Below are positions 8,474 to 16,626 of a stretch of DNA of 64,000 nt, piece by piece. This stretch comes from Paractinoplanes rishiriensis (GTDB lineage Bacteria; Actinomycetota; Actinomycetes; Mycobacteriales; Micromonosporaceae): positions 248,001-312,000 of the forward strand of contig NZ_BOMV01000057.1 of assembly GCF_016862375.1 (NCBI RefSeq), given 5' to 3'. Within the stretch, counting starts at the first letter, position 1; each line of letters starts with the position of its first letter. The position numbers were made by a program, and so were the translations under genes. A model generated the notes under the pieces. The model saw only the letters and a program-made list of their open reading frames with translations. It was not told the origin of the DNA and did not search any database.

Positions 8474-11400
8474 ATGTTGACCGACTCTCAGCGCGCGGCC
8501 ATGGCGGCCCGCCTGCGCCAGGGGCGAGCCGACGCCGGCAGCACCGGGATTCCCCGGCGGCGCGCCGGGCTCACCGAGATCCCGCTGTCGTACGGGCAGG
8601 AGCAGCTCTGGTTCCTCGACCAGCTCGCCCCCGGCCTGGCCACCTACAACATCGCCGGCGCCATCCACCTGAACGGCCCGCTCGACGTGGCCGCGCTGCA
8701 CGGCGCGGTCGGTGAGCTGGCAGCCCGGCACGAGTCGCTGCGCACCCGGTTCGCCGGCCGGGACGGCCGCCCGCACCAGGTGATCGACGAGCCGGCCGAG
8801 GTCAAGGTGCCGCTGGCCGACCTGACCGGCGCGCCGGACGCGGAGGACCGCTACCGGGAGCTGGCCCGCGCCGAGGCGGCCCGGCCGTTCTCGCTGGAGC
8901 AGGGGCCGCTGCTGCGCACGCTGCTGGTGCGGCTCGCGGCCGACCGGCACGTCCTGGTGGTCACCGTGCACCACACCGTGTTCGACGGCTGGTCGTTCGG
9001 CATCCTGGTGCAGGAGCTCAGCGCCGCCTACCAGGGCCGGCTGACCGGCGAGCCGCCGATCCAGTACGCCGACTACGCGGTCTGGGAGCGGGACCGGCTG
9101 ACCGGCAAGGTGCTCGCGGACCTCCAGGAATACTGGCGGACCACGCTGACCGGCGCGCCGGTGCTGCAACTGCCCACCGACCGGCCGCGGCCGCTGGTGC
9201 AGAGCTACGACGGTGCCGCCGAGCAGATCGAGATCCCGGCCGAGGTGCTGGACGGCCTCAAGGCGCTGGGCCGGCGCGAGGGCAGCACGCTGTTCGTCAC
9301 GCTGATGGCCGCGTTCCAGGTGCTGCTGCACCGGTACAGCGGGCAGGACGACGTGGTGGTCGGCACGGTCAGCGCCAACCGCACCCGGCCCGAGCTGGCC
9401 TCGATGATCGGCTACCTGGTCAACACCCTGCCGGTGCGCGGCGACCTGTCCGGCGACCCGGCGTTCGGCGAGTTCCTGCAGCGGGTCCGGAACGCGACGG
9501 TCAACGCGTACGCCCATCAGGATCTGCCCTTCGCCGCCATCGTGGACGCGGTCCGCGCGCCGCGGGACGCCAGCCGGCACCCGCTGTTCCAGGTCGGCTT
9601 CATGCTGGCCGAGAACCAGCGGCACGACCTGGCCACCGGCGAGGTCGTCTGGACCACCGAGGAACTGGCCGGCACCGCCGCGAAGTTCGACGTGCTGGTC
9701 TCGGCGGTCGAGGACGGCGGCCGGCTGGTGGTCGGCGCGTCCTACGCCACCGCGCTGTTCGACCCGGCGACCGTGCGGCGGATGCTCGGCCACTTCCGCG
9801 TGCTGCTGGAGGGCATCGTGGCCGCGCCGGACCGCAACCTGTCCCGGTTGCCGGTGCTGACCGGGGCCGAGCTGCGCCGGGAACTGCACGACTGGAACGC
9901 CAACCGGGCCGACTGGCCGTCCCGCTGCCTGCACGAGCGGTTCGAGGAGCAGGCGGCGGCGCACCCGGACGCGGTCGCCGTCGAGCTGGACGGCGAGCGG
10001 GTCAGCTACGCCGAACTCAACGCGCAGGCCAACCGGATCGCCCGGCGGCTGCGCGAGCTGGGCGTCGGCCCCGAGGTGCTGGTCGGCGTCTGCACGCAGC
10101 GGTCGCTGCGCCGGATCGCCGGGCTGCTGGGCATCCTCAAGGCCGGCGGCGGTTACGTGCCGCTGGACCCGCAGTACCCGGCCGACCGGATCGCGTTCAT
10201 GCTGGAGGACGCGCACCTGCCGGTGGTGCTCACCGACGACGCCAGCGAGCCGTCGCTGCCGACCCGAGGCGCCGAGGTCGTCTCGCTGGACCGGGACTGG
10301 GCCGCACTGGCCGGCCTGGACGGCACCGACCTGGGAGCGACCGCCACCCCGGCGAACGCCGCGTACGTCATCTACACCTCGGGTTCGACCGGCCGGCCCA
10401 AGGGCGTGGTGATCGAGCACCGGCAGGCGGTCAACTTCTCGCTGGCCGAGATCGAGCACTGGCCGCTCGGCGTCGGCGACCGGGTGCTGCAGTTCGCGTC
10501 GCTCAACTTCGACGTGTCCGTGCTCGACATCTTCGGCGCGCTGCTGTCCGGCGCCGCGCTGGTGCTCGGCTCCAGCGAGACGCTGCTGTCGCCGCCCCGG
10601 CTGGCCGACCTGATCCGGCGCGAGCGGATCACCTTCATGTGCCTGCCGCCGGCCGTGCTCAACCTGCTGGCCGACGAGGAGTTCCCGGCCCTGCGGGTGG
10701 TCATCGCCGGCGGCGAGGCTTTCAATGCGGCACTGGTACGCAAGTGGGCCCGGCCCGGCATGAAGTTCATCAACGGCTACGGGCCGACCGAGACCACGGT
10801 CGGCGCCACCATGGCCGAGTGCCACCCGGACTCGCCGCTGGACCCGCCGCCGATCGGCCTGCCGCTGACCAACTACACCGCGTACGTGCTGGACAAGCAC
10901 CTGCAGCCGGTGCCCGTCGGCGTCCCCGGCGAGCTGCACCTGGGCGGCGCCGGGGTGGCCCGCGGCTACCTCAACCGGCCCGAGCTGACCGCCGCGAAGT
11001 TCATCGAGGACCCGTTCGACCGCTCGCCGGACGGCCGGCTCTACAAGACCGGCGACGTGGTGCGGCGGCTGCCGGACGGCAACCTGCAGTACCTCGGCCG
11101 CTCGGACGACCAGGTCAAGATCCGTGGCCTGCGGGTGGAGCTCGGCGAGATCGAGTCGGTGCTGGCCGAGCACTCGTCGGTGGTGCAGGCCCTGGTAGTG
11201 GTGCGCACCGACAGCGCCGGGCAGCAGCAGCTGGTCGGCTACGTGCGCGGCGACGCCGACCCCACCGACCTGCGGACCCACCTGGCCGCCCGGATGCCGG
11301 CCTTCATGGTCCCCACCTACCTGGTGGTCCTGGAGTCGTTCCCGCTGAACGCGAACGGCAAGGTGGACCGTTCGGCGCTGCCGGCCCCGGACGAGACCGG

Positions 11401-12526
11401 CGACGACAGCGGCTACGTGGCGCCGCGCACGCTGATCGAGACCGTGCTCGCCGACATGTTCGCCACCCTGCTGCGCCGGGACCGGGTCGGCGTCGAGGAC
11501 AGCTTCTTCGACCTGGGCGGCAACTCGCTGCAGGCCATGCAGCTGATCGCCCAGCTGCGCACCGAGCTGGCCGTCGACTCGGACGTCGCGGCGATCTTCC
11601 TGGCCCCCACCCCGGCGCAGCTCACCGAGGTGCTGCGCGACCAGCACGGGCTGTCCGACAGCCGGCTCGACGAGCTCGACCTCGACGAGCCGGATCTGAA
11701 CCAGCCCGAGCCGGCAGCCACCGAGACCGCACCGGCCGGACCGCCGTCCTCATCGCCCCCGACGGCGGGCCGGCCGGTGCCGATGAACGAGGGGCCGGCG
11801 GACCGCCCGTTCTTCCTGATCCACGCGGTCGGCGGAACCGTCTACGGGTACGCGCGGCTGGCCGGCCTGCTGAACGACACCTGCCGCCTGTACGGTCTGG
11901 CAGCCGCCGAACCCGGCACCGGGCCGGCCGACCTGGACGAGATGGTCACCCGGTACGTGGCCGCGATCCGGGCGGTCCAGCCGTCCGGTCCGTACCGGCT
12001 CGGCGGCTGGTCGATGGGCGGCCTGATCGCCCTGGAGATGGCCCGCCGGCTCGGTCCGGAGGCCTCCTTCGTGGCCCTGCTCGACGCGCCGAGCGAGCCG
12101 GCCGACCTGACCGGCCTGTCCGACCAGGAGGCCGCCGCGCAGTTCGTGGCCGACGCCGCCCGCGCCCTCGGGCCGGACGTCCGGCCGCCGGCCGAGGGTG
12201 ACCAGCTGGACTGGCTGGCCGGGCAGCTCACCCAGGGCTCGGGCGACGTCAGCGCGGCCCGGGCCGAGATCGAGCGGCGGTTCGCGGTGTTCCGCGAGCA
12301 GTTGCGGATCATCGCCGGCTACCGGCCCCGCCCGGTGACCGCCCGCACCCTGCTGGTGGTGGCCGAGCAGTCGTACGACTTCACGCCGGACTGGCATCGG
12401 GTGCTCGGCCCGGACGTGCCGGTGCGGCGGGTGCCGGGCGACCACTACTCGTTCCTCCAGGTGCCGGGAGTGGACGAGGTGGCGGGCGTGCTGCGCGCGT
12501 ACCTGGAAACCGGAACTCTGGACTGA
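8474..12526 (+). CDS. Nonribosomal peptide synthetase, single module C-A-T-TE
   Basis: This 1350-residue NRPS contains four domains. The condensation domain spans about residues 35-450, with opening motif LSYGQEQLWFLDQL and an intact HHTVFDG near 165. The adenylation domain spans about 480-980 and shows YTSGSTGRPKG, FDVSVLDIF, NGYGPTETT, YKTGDVVR and NANGKVD. The carrier domain has FFDLGGNSLQ near 1010. A Pro/Glu linker leads to a thioesterase, GWSMG with Ser at about 1180 and His in GDHYSF near 1322. Aligning by hand to the GrsA positions gives the pocket D-V-L-C-I-G-V-G, which I cannot match to a known substrate. No loading module precedes the C domain, so its donor must arrive in trans or from a CoA ester. 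The TE implies release by hydrolysis, cyclisation or oligomerisation. Confidence 0.93.
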   Translation: MLTDSQRAAMAARLRQGRADAGSTGIPRRRAGLTEIPLSYGQEQLWFLDQLAPGLATYNIAGAIHLNGPLDVAALHGAVGELAARHESLRTRFAGRDGRPHQVIDEPAEVKVPLADLTGAPDAEDRYRELARAEAARPFSLEQGPLLRTLLVRLAADRHVLVVTVHHTVFDGWSFGILVQELSAAYQGRLTGEPPIQYADYAVWERDRLTGKVLADLQEYWRTTLTGAPVLQLPTDRPRPLVQSYDGAAEQIEIPAEVLDGLKALGRREGSTLFVTLMAAFQVLLHRYSGQDDVVVGTVSANRTRPELASMIGYLVNTLPVRGDLSGDPAFGEFLQRVRNATVNAYAHQDLPFAAIVDAVRAPRDASRHPLFQVGFMLAENQRHDLATGEVVWTTEELAGTAAKFDVLVSAVEDGGRLVVGASYATALFDPATVRRMLGHFRVLLEGIVAAPDRNLSRLPVLTGAELRRELHDWNANRADWPSRCLHERFEEQAAAHPDAVAVELDGERVSYAELNAQANRIARRLRELGVGPEVLVGVCTQRSLRRIAGLLGILKAGGGYVPLDPQYPADRIAFMLEDAHLPVVLTDDASEPSLPTRGAEVVSLDRDWAALAGLDGTDLGATATPANAAYVIYTSGSTGRPKGVVIEHRQAVNFSLAEIEHWPLGVGDRVLQFASLNFDVSVLDIFGALLSGAALVLGSSETLLSPPRLADLIRRERITFMCLPPAVLNLLADEEFPALRVVIAGGEAFNAALVRKWARPGMKFINGYGPTETTVGATMAECHPDSPLDPPPIGLPLTNYTAYVLDKHLQPVPVGVPGELHLGGAGVARGYLNRPELTAAKFIEDPFDRSPDGRLYKTGDVVRRLPDGNLQYLGRSDDQVKIRGLRVELGEIESVLAEHSSVVQALVVVRTDSAGQQQLVGYVRGDADPTDLRTHLAARMPAFMVPTYLVVLESFPLNANGKVDRSALPAPDETGDDSGYVAPRTLIETVLADMFATLLRRDRVGVEDSFFDLGGNSLQAMQLIAQLRTELAVDSDVAAIFLAPTPAQLTEVLRDQHGLSDSRLDELDLDEPDLNQPEPAATETAPAGPPSSSPPTAGRPVPMNEGPADRPFFLIHAVGGTVYGYARLAGLLNDTCRLYGLAAAEPGTGPADLDEMVTRYVAAIRAVQPSGPYRLGGWSMGGLIALEMARRLGPEASFVALLDAPSEPADLTGLSDQEAAAQFVADAARALGPDVRPPAEGDQLDWLAGQLTQGSGDVSAARAEIERRFAVFREQLRIIAGYRPRPVTARTLLVVAEQSYDFTPDWHRVLGPDVPVRRVPGDHYSFLQVPGVDEVAGVLRAYLETGTLD

Positions 12527-12530
12527 CCCG

Positions 12531-13346
12531 GTGGAGGACGCGCAGTGGCAGGCCCTGGCCGCCCGGCTCCGGCCGCGCGGCCGCGGTCCGGCCGAGCCGG
12601 GGCCGGTGGTCCCGCTCGGCCGTACCGGGCCGGTCGCCGCGTTCGCGCTGCCGACGATGGGTGGCACGGTGCACGAGTACGCCGCCCTCGCCGGCCGCCT
12701 GGACGGGGCCTGCCGGGTCTGGGGTATCGAGGCCGACGGGCCGCTGACCTCCCTGCCGGTAATGGTCGAGCGGGCCGCCGGCCTGGTCCGGAGCACCCAG
12801 CCGGAGGGGCCGTACCGGCTGCTCGGCTGGGCCGCCGGCGGGGTGCTGGCGTACGAGACGGCCCGGCTGCTGGAGGCGGACGGCGCCGAGGTGGCGCTGG
12901 TCGTGCTGGTCGACGCGCCGAGCCGGACCGGCCGGTGGCGGCCGGACCCGGCCGACGACCTGGCCGCCATGTTCGCCGGCGACGTGCTGCGCGGGCTGGG
13001 CCGCCCGGCCGGCACGGTGGCCGGGCTGTCCGCGGCTCAGCAGCTGAGCCTGCTCGCCGATCGGCTGCACCCGGACCGGGCCGGCGACCTGCGGGCGGCG
13101 CTGGAACGCTGGTACGCCGTGTTCGTGGCGCACGGTGCCGCGCTCGCCGGATACCGCGCCGAGGGCCTGCTCGGCGCAGCCGCCGTGCTGGTCTCGGCGC
13201 ACGGCTCGCAGGACTGGGCGCCGTACTGGCGGGCCCGGTTCCGCGGCCCGGTCCGGGAGATCTCCACCACCGCGGGCCACTATGGTTGCCTGCACGCGCC
13301 GGCCGTGGGTGCGGTGGCCGCCGCGATCCGGGGGTTCCTGAGATGA
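12531..13346 (+). CDS. Thioesterase-like alpha/beta hydrolase lacking the catalytic serine
   Basis: This 271-residue protein starts at a GTG four bases after the NRPS stop. It is clearly related to the NRPS thioesterase domain (shared GGTV-EYA-LAGRL, PYRLLGW, VDAPS, GHY motifs). The nucleophile elbow, GxSxG in active enzymes, reads G-W-A-A-G at residues 99-103: Ala101 replaces the serine, encoded by GCC. His250, in GHYGCLH, and an Asp in VDAPS remain. As written it cannot form the usual acyl-enzyme, so a classical type II editing role is unlikely. It may bind a product, scaffold the NRPS, or act by another mechanism. Its N-terminus (QWQALAARLRPRG) resembles the NRPS N-terminus (QRAAMAARLRQGR). 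Confidence 0.85.
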   Translation: MEDAQWQALAARLRPRGRGPAEPGPVVPLGRTGPVAAFALPTMGGTVHEYAALAGRLDGACRVWGIEADGPLTSLPVMVERAAGLVRSTQPEGPYRLLGWAAGGVLAYETARLLEADGAEVALVVLVDAPSRTGRWRPDPADDLAAMFAGDVLRGLGRPAGTVAGLSAAQQLSLLADRLHPDRAGDLRAALERWYAVFVAHGAALAGYRAEGLLGAAAVLVSAHGSQDWAPYWRARFRGPVREISTTAGHYGCLHAPAVGAVAAAIRGFLR

Positions 13347-13527
13347 GCGGCCAGTCATGAGCGCCCAGTCGGGAAATCGACTCTGTCCGAACCGCCATGA
13401 CCCGGTATGGGATAGTCACGCACTGATGGACGACCGTGGGGCTTCGGTCATCCACTGTGGAGCGCGTGGTCACGGGCCGGGGGGACGGCGGCCGCGCGGG
13501 ACAGATCGGAGTGGTCGTTCGAATGGG

Positions 13528-16410
13528 GTGCGAGCGATCGTGGTGAGGGGTCGCCACGACGCACCGGTCCGGCTCGGCATACTTGGGCAGCTCGAGGCAT
13601 GGCACGGGGAAAACCCGGTGCCGCTCGGCTCGGTCAAGCAACGGGTCGTGCTCGGTGTCCTGGTGCTGCATGCCAACCGCCCGATCGGGCGGGAGCAGCT
13701 CATCGACGCGGTCTGGGGCGACGCCGCGCCCGCGTACGCGGTCAATCTCCTGCAGAAACACGTGTCCGGCCTGCGGCAGGTGCTGGACCCGGTGCACTCG
13801 GCCCGGACCCGCTCGCAGGTGCTGTCCTGGACCGACGCCGGATATCTGCTGTCGGTGCCGCCGGACTGCCTCGACCTCGAGGTGTTCGACCAGAACGTGA
13901 CCCGGGCCCGGGCCGCCCGCGCCGCCGGTGACCTGCCGGCCGCGGCGGCGAGCCTGCACGCCGCCATCGGACTGTGGCGCGGACCGGCCCTGGACGGCCT
14001 GACCAGCCCGCTGCTGGACGCCGAGCGGGACCGGCTGGCCGAGCGCCGGGTGCTGGCCCTCGAGGACCGGATCGACATCGACCTCACCCTCGGCAACGAC
14101 GACGGCCTGGTCGACGAGCTGCGCCGGCTGATCGCCGACCACCCGCTGCGCGAGCGGCTGCGTGGGCTGCTAATGCGGGCGCTGTACCGGGCCGGCCGGC
14201 AGGCCGATGCGCTGGCCGTGTTCCGCGAGGCCCGCGAGTATCTGCTGGCCGAACTCGGCATCGAGCCCACCGCCGAGCTGCAGACGCTGCACCGGCGCAT
14301 CCTCAGCGGTGACGAGGATCCGCCGCCCCCGGCGCCCCGGCCGGTGGTGAAGCCGGTCAAACCGGCCGCCGACCGGCCAGCCCAGCACCGGCCCGCTCAA
14401 CTGCCGCACGACCTGGCGAACTTCACCGGGCGGACCGCCGAACTCGACCGGCTCGTCGCGCTGGCCGGCGACGAGGGCAGCATGCCGATCGCGGCGATCA
14501 CCGGCACCGCCGGGGTGGGCAAGACGTCGCTGGCGCTGCACTGGGCGCACCGGGTGGCGCCCAGCTTCCCGGACGGCCAGCTCTACGTGAACCTGCGCGG
14601 CTTCGACCCGTACGGCTCCCCGCTGGAACCCACCGAGGCCCTGCGCGGCTTCCTCGAGGCCTTCGGCGTGCCGGCCACCCAGATCCCGGCCGGGCTGCCG
14701 GACCGGGCCGCGCACTACCGCAGCCTGCTGGCCGGCAAGCGGGTGCTGGTGGTGCTCGACAACGCCCGGGACACCGAGCAGGTGCGCCCGCTGCTGCCCG
14801 GCACGCCCGGCTGCGCCGCCGTGGTGACCAGCCGCAGCCGGCTGTCGGCGCTGGTGGCCGCGGCCGGCGCGGTGCCGGTCACGCTGGACCTGCTGACCGC
14901 GGACGACGCCGCCGAACTGCTGGCCCGCCGGTTCGGCGCCGACCGGGCCGCGGCCGAGCCGGCGGCGGTCGCCGACCTGGTCACCACGTGCGCCCGGCTG
15001 CCGCTGGCGCTGGCCATCGTGGCGGCCCGCGCGGCCGCGTTCCCACACCACTCGCTGGCCGCGCTGGCCGCCGAGCTGCGGCAGTCCCGCGGCGGGCTGG
15101 ACGCGTTCCTGGGCGAGACCGAGGACAGCGACGCGCGGGCCGTGCTCTCCTGGTCGTACCACCAGCTCAGCGACGCGGCGGCCCGGCTGTTCCGGCTGCT
15201 CGGGCTGCACCCCGGCCCGGAGATCACCTATCCGGCCGCGGCCAGCCTCGCGGGCGTGCCGGTGCGGCAGGTGCGGCGGCTGCTGGCCGACCTGTCCGGC
15301 GCGCACCTGCTGGAGGAGTGCGCGCCCGGCCGCTTCACGTTCCACGACCTGCTCCGCGCGTACGCGGCCGAGCAGGCGCACGACGTCGACCCGGAGCCGG
15401 AGCGGCAAGCGGCCACCAAGCGGGTGCTCGACCACTACCTGCACACCTCGCACGGCGCCGACCGGCTGCTGTACGCCTACCGGGAGCGGCGCGAGGTCGA
15501 CCCGAGCGACCCGGCGGCCACCGTGCTGGAGTTCGCCGACCCGGACGCCGCGCTGTCCTGGTTCGTCACCGAGCGCGCGGTGCTGGTGGACGCGATCGGC
15601 CGGGCCACCGAGGCCGGCTTCCCGGCGCACGCCACCCGGCTCACCTGGACGATCACCGCGTTCCTCAACTACCAGGGCAAATGGCACGAGTGGGCGATCT
15701 GCCTGGCGGCCGCCCTGGACGCCTGCACCCGCACCGGCGACCTGGTCGGCGAGGCGCTGGCGCACCGGCTGCTCAGCGTCGCGCTGCTGCAACTGGGCCG
15801 GCACGAGATCGCGGTCGGGCACGCGCAGGAGTCGCTGGCCCGCTACGACCGGCTAGGCGACCGGGCCCACAGCGGCCGGCTGCACCTCGACCTGGGCCGC
15901 ATCGCGGAGCGCCAGGGCGACCACGCCGCCGCGCTGGACCGCGCGCGTACCGCCCTCGAGCTTTTCCGGGAGGCCGGCGACCCGGCCGGCGAGGCCGACG
16001 CGCTGAACTGGGTCGGCCTCTACTCGGCGCACCTCGGCCGGTACCACGACGCGCTGCGGCACTGCCGGGAGTCGCTGCGGCTGCACAGCGAGGTCAGCGA
16101 CTACCCCGGACAGGCGGACACCTGGGACACCCTGGGCTACGCCAACCACCACCTCGGCGAATACCACGAGGCGACGGCCTGCTACGAGCAGGCGCTCGCG
16201 CTGTGGCGGCGCCTCGGCGACCGCTACGAGGTGGCGACCACGTTGCTCCGGCTCGGCGACACCCGGCATGCGTACGGTGACCCCGACGCGGCCTGCGCGC
16301 TGTGGCAGGAGGCGAGCCAGATCCTCGACGATCTCGGCCATCCGGAAGCCGAACTGCTCCAGTCCCGGCTTGCCGGTACCAACCCCTTCCCGTCCGATTT
16401 GGAAAGGTGA
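13528..16410 (+). CDS. SARP/AfsR-type transcriptional regulator with NB-ARC and TPR domains
   Basis: Its likely job is pathway-specific activation of the cluster. The domains in order are a winged-helix DNA-binding domain (VRLGILGQLE through AYAVNLLQKHVSGLRQVL), a bacterial transcriptional activation domain (about residues 105-255, ending ELGIEPTAELQTLHRRIL), a Pro-rich linker, and an NB-ARC ATPase with P-loop GTAGVGKTS near residue 326 and LVVLDNA. A tail of tetratricopeptide-like repeats rich in ALELFREAGD and LRLHSEVSD units closes the protein. From 13528 it is 960 residues long. The reading frame is open back to an ATG at 13357, but those codons have poor GC3 and no protein-like sequence. 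I prefer a GTG at 13528 (13540 or 13543 are also possible). The 181-bp gap before it would hold its promoter. Confidence 0.88.
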   Translation: MRAIVVRGRHDAPVRLGILGQLEAWHGENPVPLGSVKQRVVLGVLVLHANRPIGREQLIDAVWGDAAPAYAVNLLQKHVSGLRQVLDPVHSARTRSQVLSWTDAGYLLSVPPDCLDLEVFDQNVTRARAARAAGDLPAAAASLHAAIGLWRGPALDGLTSPLLDAERDRLAERRVLALEDRIDIDLTLGNDDGLVDELRRLIADHPLRERLRGLLMRALYRAGRQADALAVFREAREYLLAELGIEPTAELQTLHRRILSGDEDPPPPAPRPVVKPVKPAADRPAQHRPAQLPHDLANFTGRTAELDRLVALAGDEGSMPIAAITGTAGVGKTSLALHWAHRVAPSFPDGQLYVNLRGFDPYGSPLEPTEALRGFLEAFGVPATQIPAGLPDRAAHYRSLLAGKRVLVVLDNARDTEQVRPLLPGTPGCAAVVTSRSRLSALVAAAGAVPVTLDLLTADDAAELLARRFGADRAAAEPAAVADLVTTCARLPLALAIVAARAAAFPHHSLAALAAELRQSRGGLDAFLGETEDSDARAVLSWSYHQLSDAAARLFRLLGLHPGPEITYPAAASLAGVPVRQVRRLLADLSGAHLLEECAPGRFTFHDLLRAYAAEQAHDVDPEPERQAATKRVLDHYLHTSHGADRLLYAYRERREVDPSDPAATVLEFADPDAALSWFVTERAVLVDAIGRATEAGFPAHATRLTWTITAFLNYQGKWHEWAICLAAALDACTRTGDLVGEALAHRLLSVALLQLGRHEIAVGHAQESLARYDRLGDRAHSGRLHLDLGRIAERQGDHAAALDRARTALELFREAGDPAGEADALNWVGLYSAHLGRYHDALRHCRESLRLHSEVSDYPGQADTWDTLGYANHHLGEYHEATACYEQALALWRRLGDRYEVATTLLRLGDTRHAYGDPDAACALWQEASQILDDLGHPEAELLQSRLAGTNPFPSDLER

Positions 16411-16416
16411 CCTTCA

Positions 16417-16626
16417 ATGTCCGAAACGGGTGCGGCGAGCTCACGCCACCGGCGCTCCGCCGTCGTCCTGCTGGGCGGGCTGGCCGCCGGCGCGGTGCTC
16501 GGCGCCGCGCTGAGCGCCAACACCGACCAGCCGATCAGCGAGCAGTTCCGGGACGCCTTCACGCCCGGCGTCGCCGAGCCGGCCGCGTACCGGCCCGAGT
16601 CGATCGTGATCAGCGACCCGTCGTGA
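16417..16626 (+). CDS. 69-residue peptide coupled to the radical SAM gene; candidate precursor or membrane anchor
   Basis: The start ATG at 16417 has GGAAAGG about 12 bases upstream. The peptide has a basic N-terminus (ASSRHRR), one hydrophobic segment (AVVLLGGLAAGAVLGAALSA, about residues 15-34) and a polar tail with PISEQFRDAF, PGVAEPAAYRPES and a final IVISDPS. Its stop overlaps the GTG start of the radical SAM gene (GTGA), so the two are translated together. Radical SAM proteins of the adjacent type usually modify ribosomal peptides, so this is a reasonable precursor candidate. The membrane-like segment is unusual for a precursor, and a small membrane protein is the main alternative. I recognise no known precursor family. 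Confidence 0.65.
   Translation: MSETGAASSRHRRSAVVLLGGLAAGAVLGAALSANTDQPISEQFRDAFTPGVAEPAAYRPESIVISDPS

Noticed and set aside
8447..11647. Open reading frame of over 1000 codons on the - strand
   Set aside because: It is the mirror of the NRPS gene; its Gln/Val/Arg-rich low-complexity sequence is the typical shadow of GC-rich coding DNA.
13357..13527. Longer start for the SARP regulator at ATG 13357
   Set aside because: The extra codons have poor third-position GC and no protein-like content; the DNA-binding domain starts right after the GTG at 13528.
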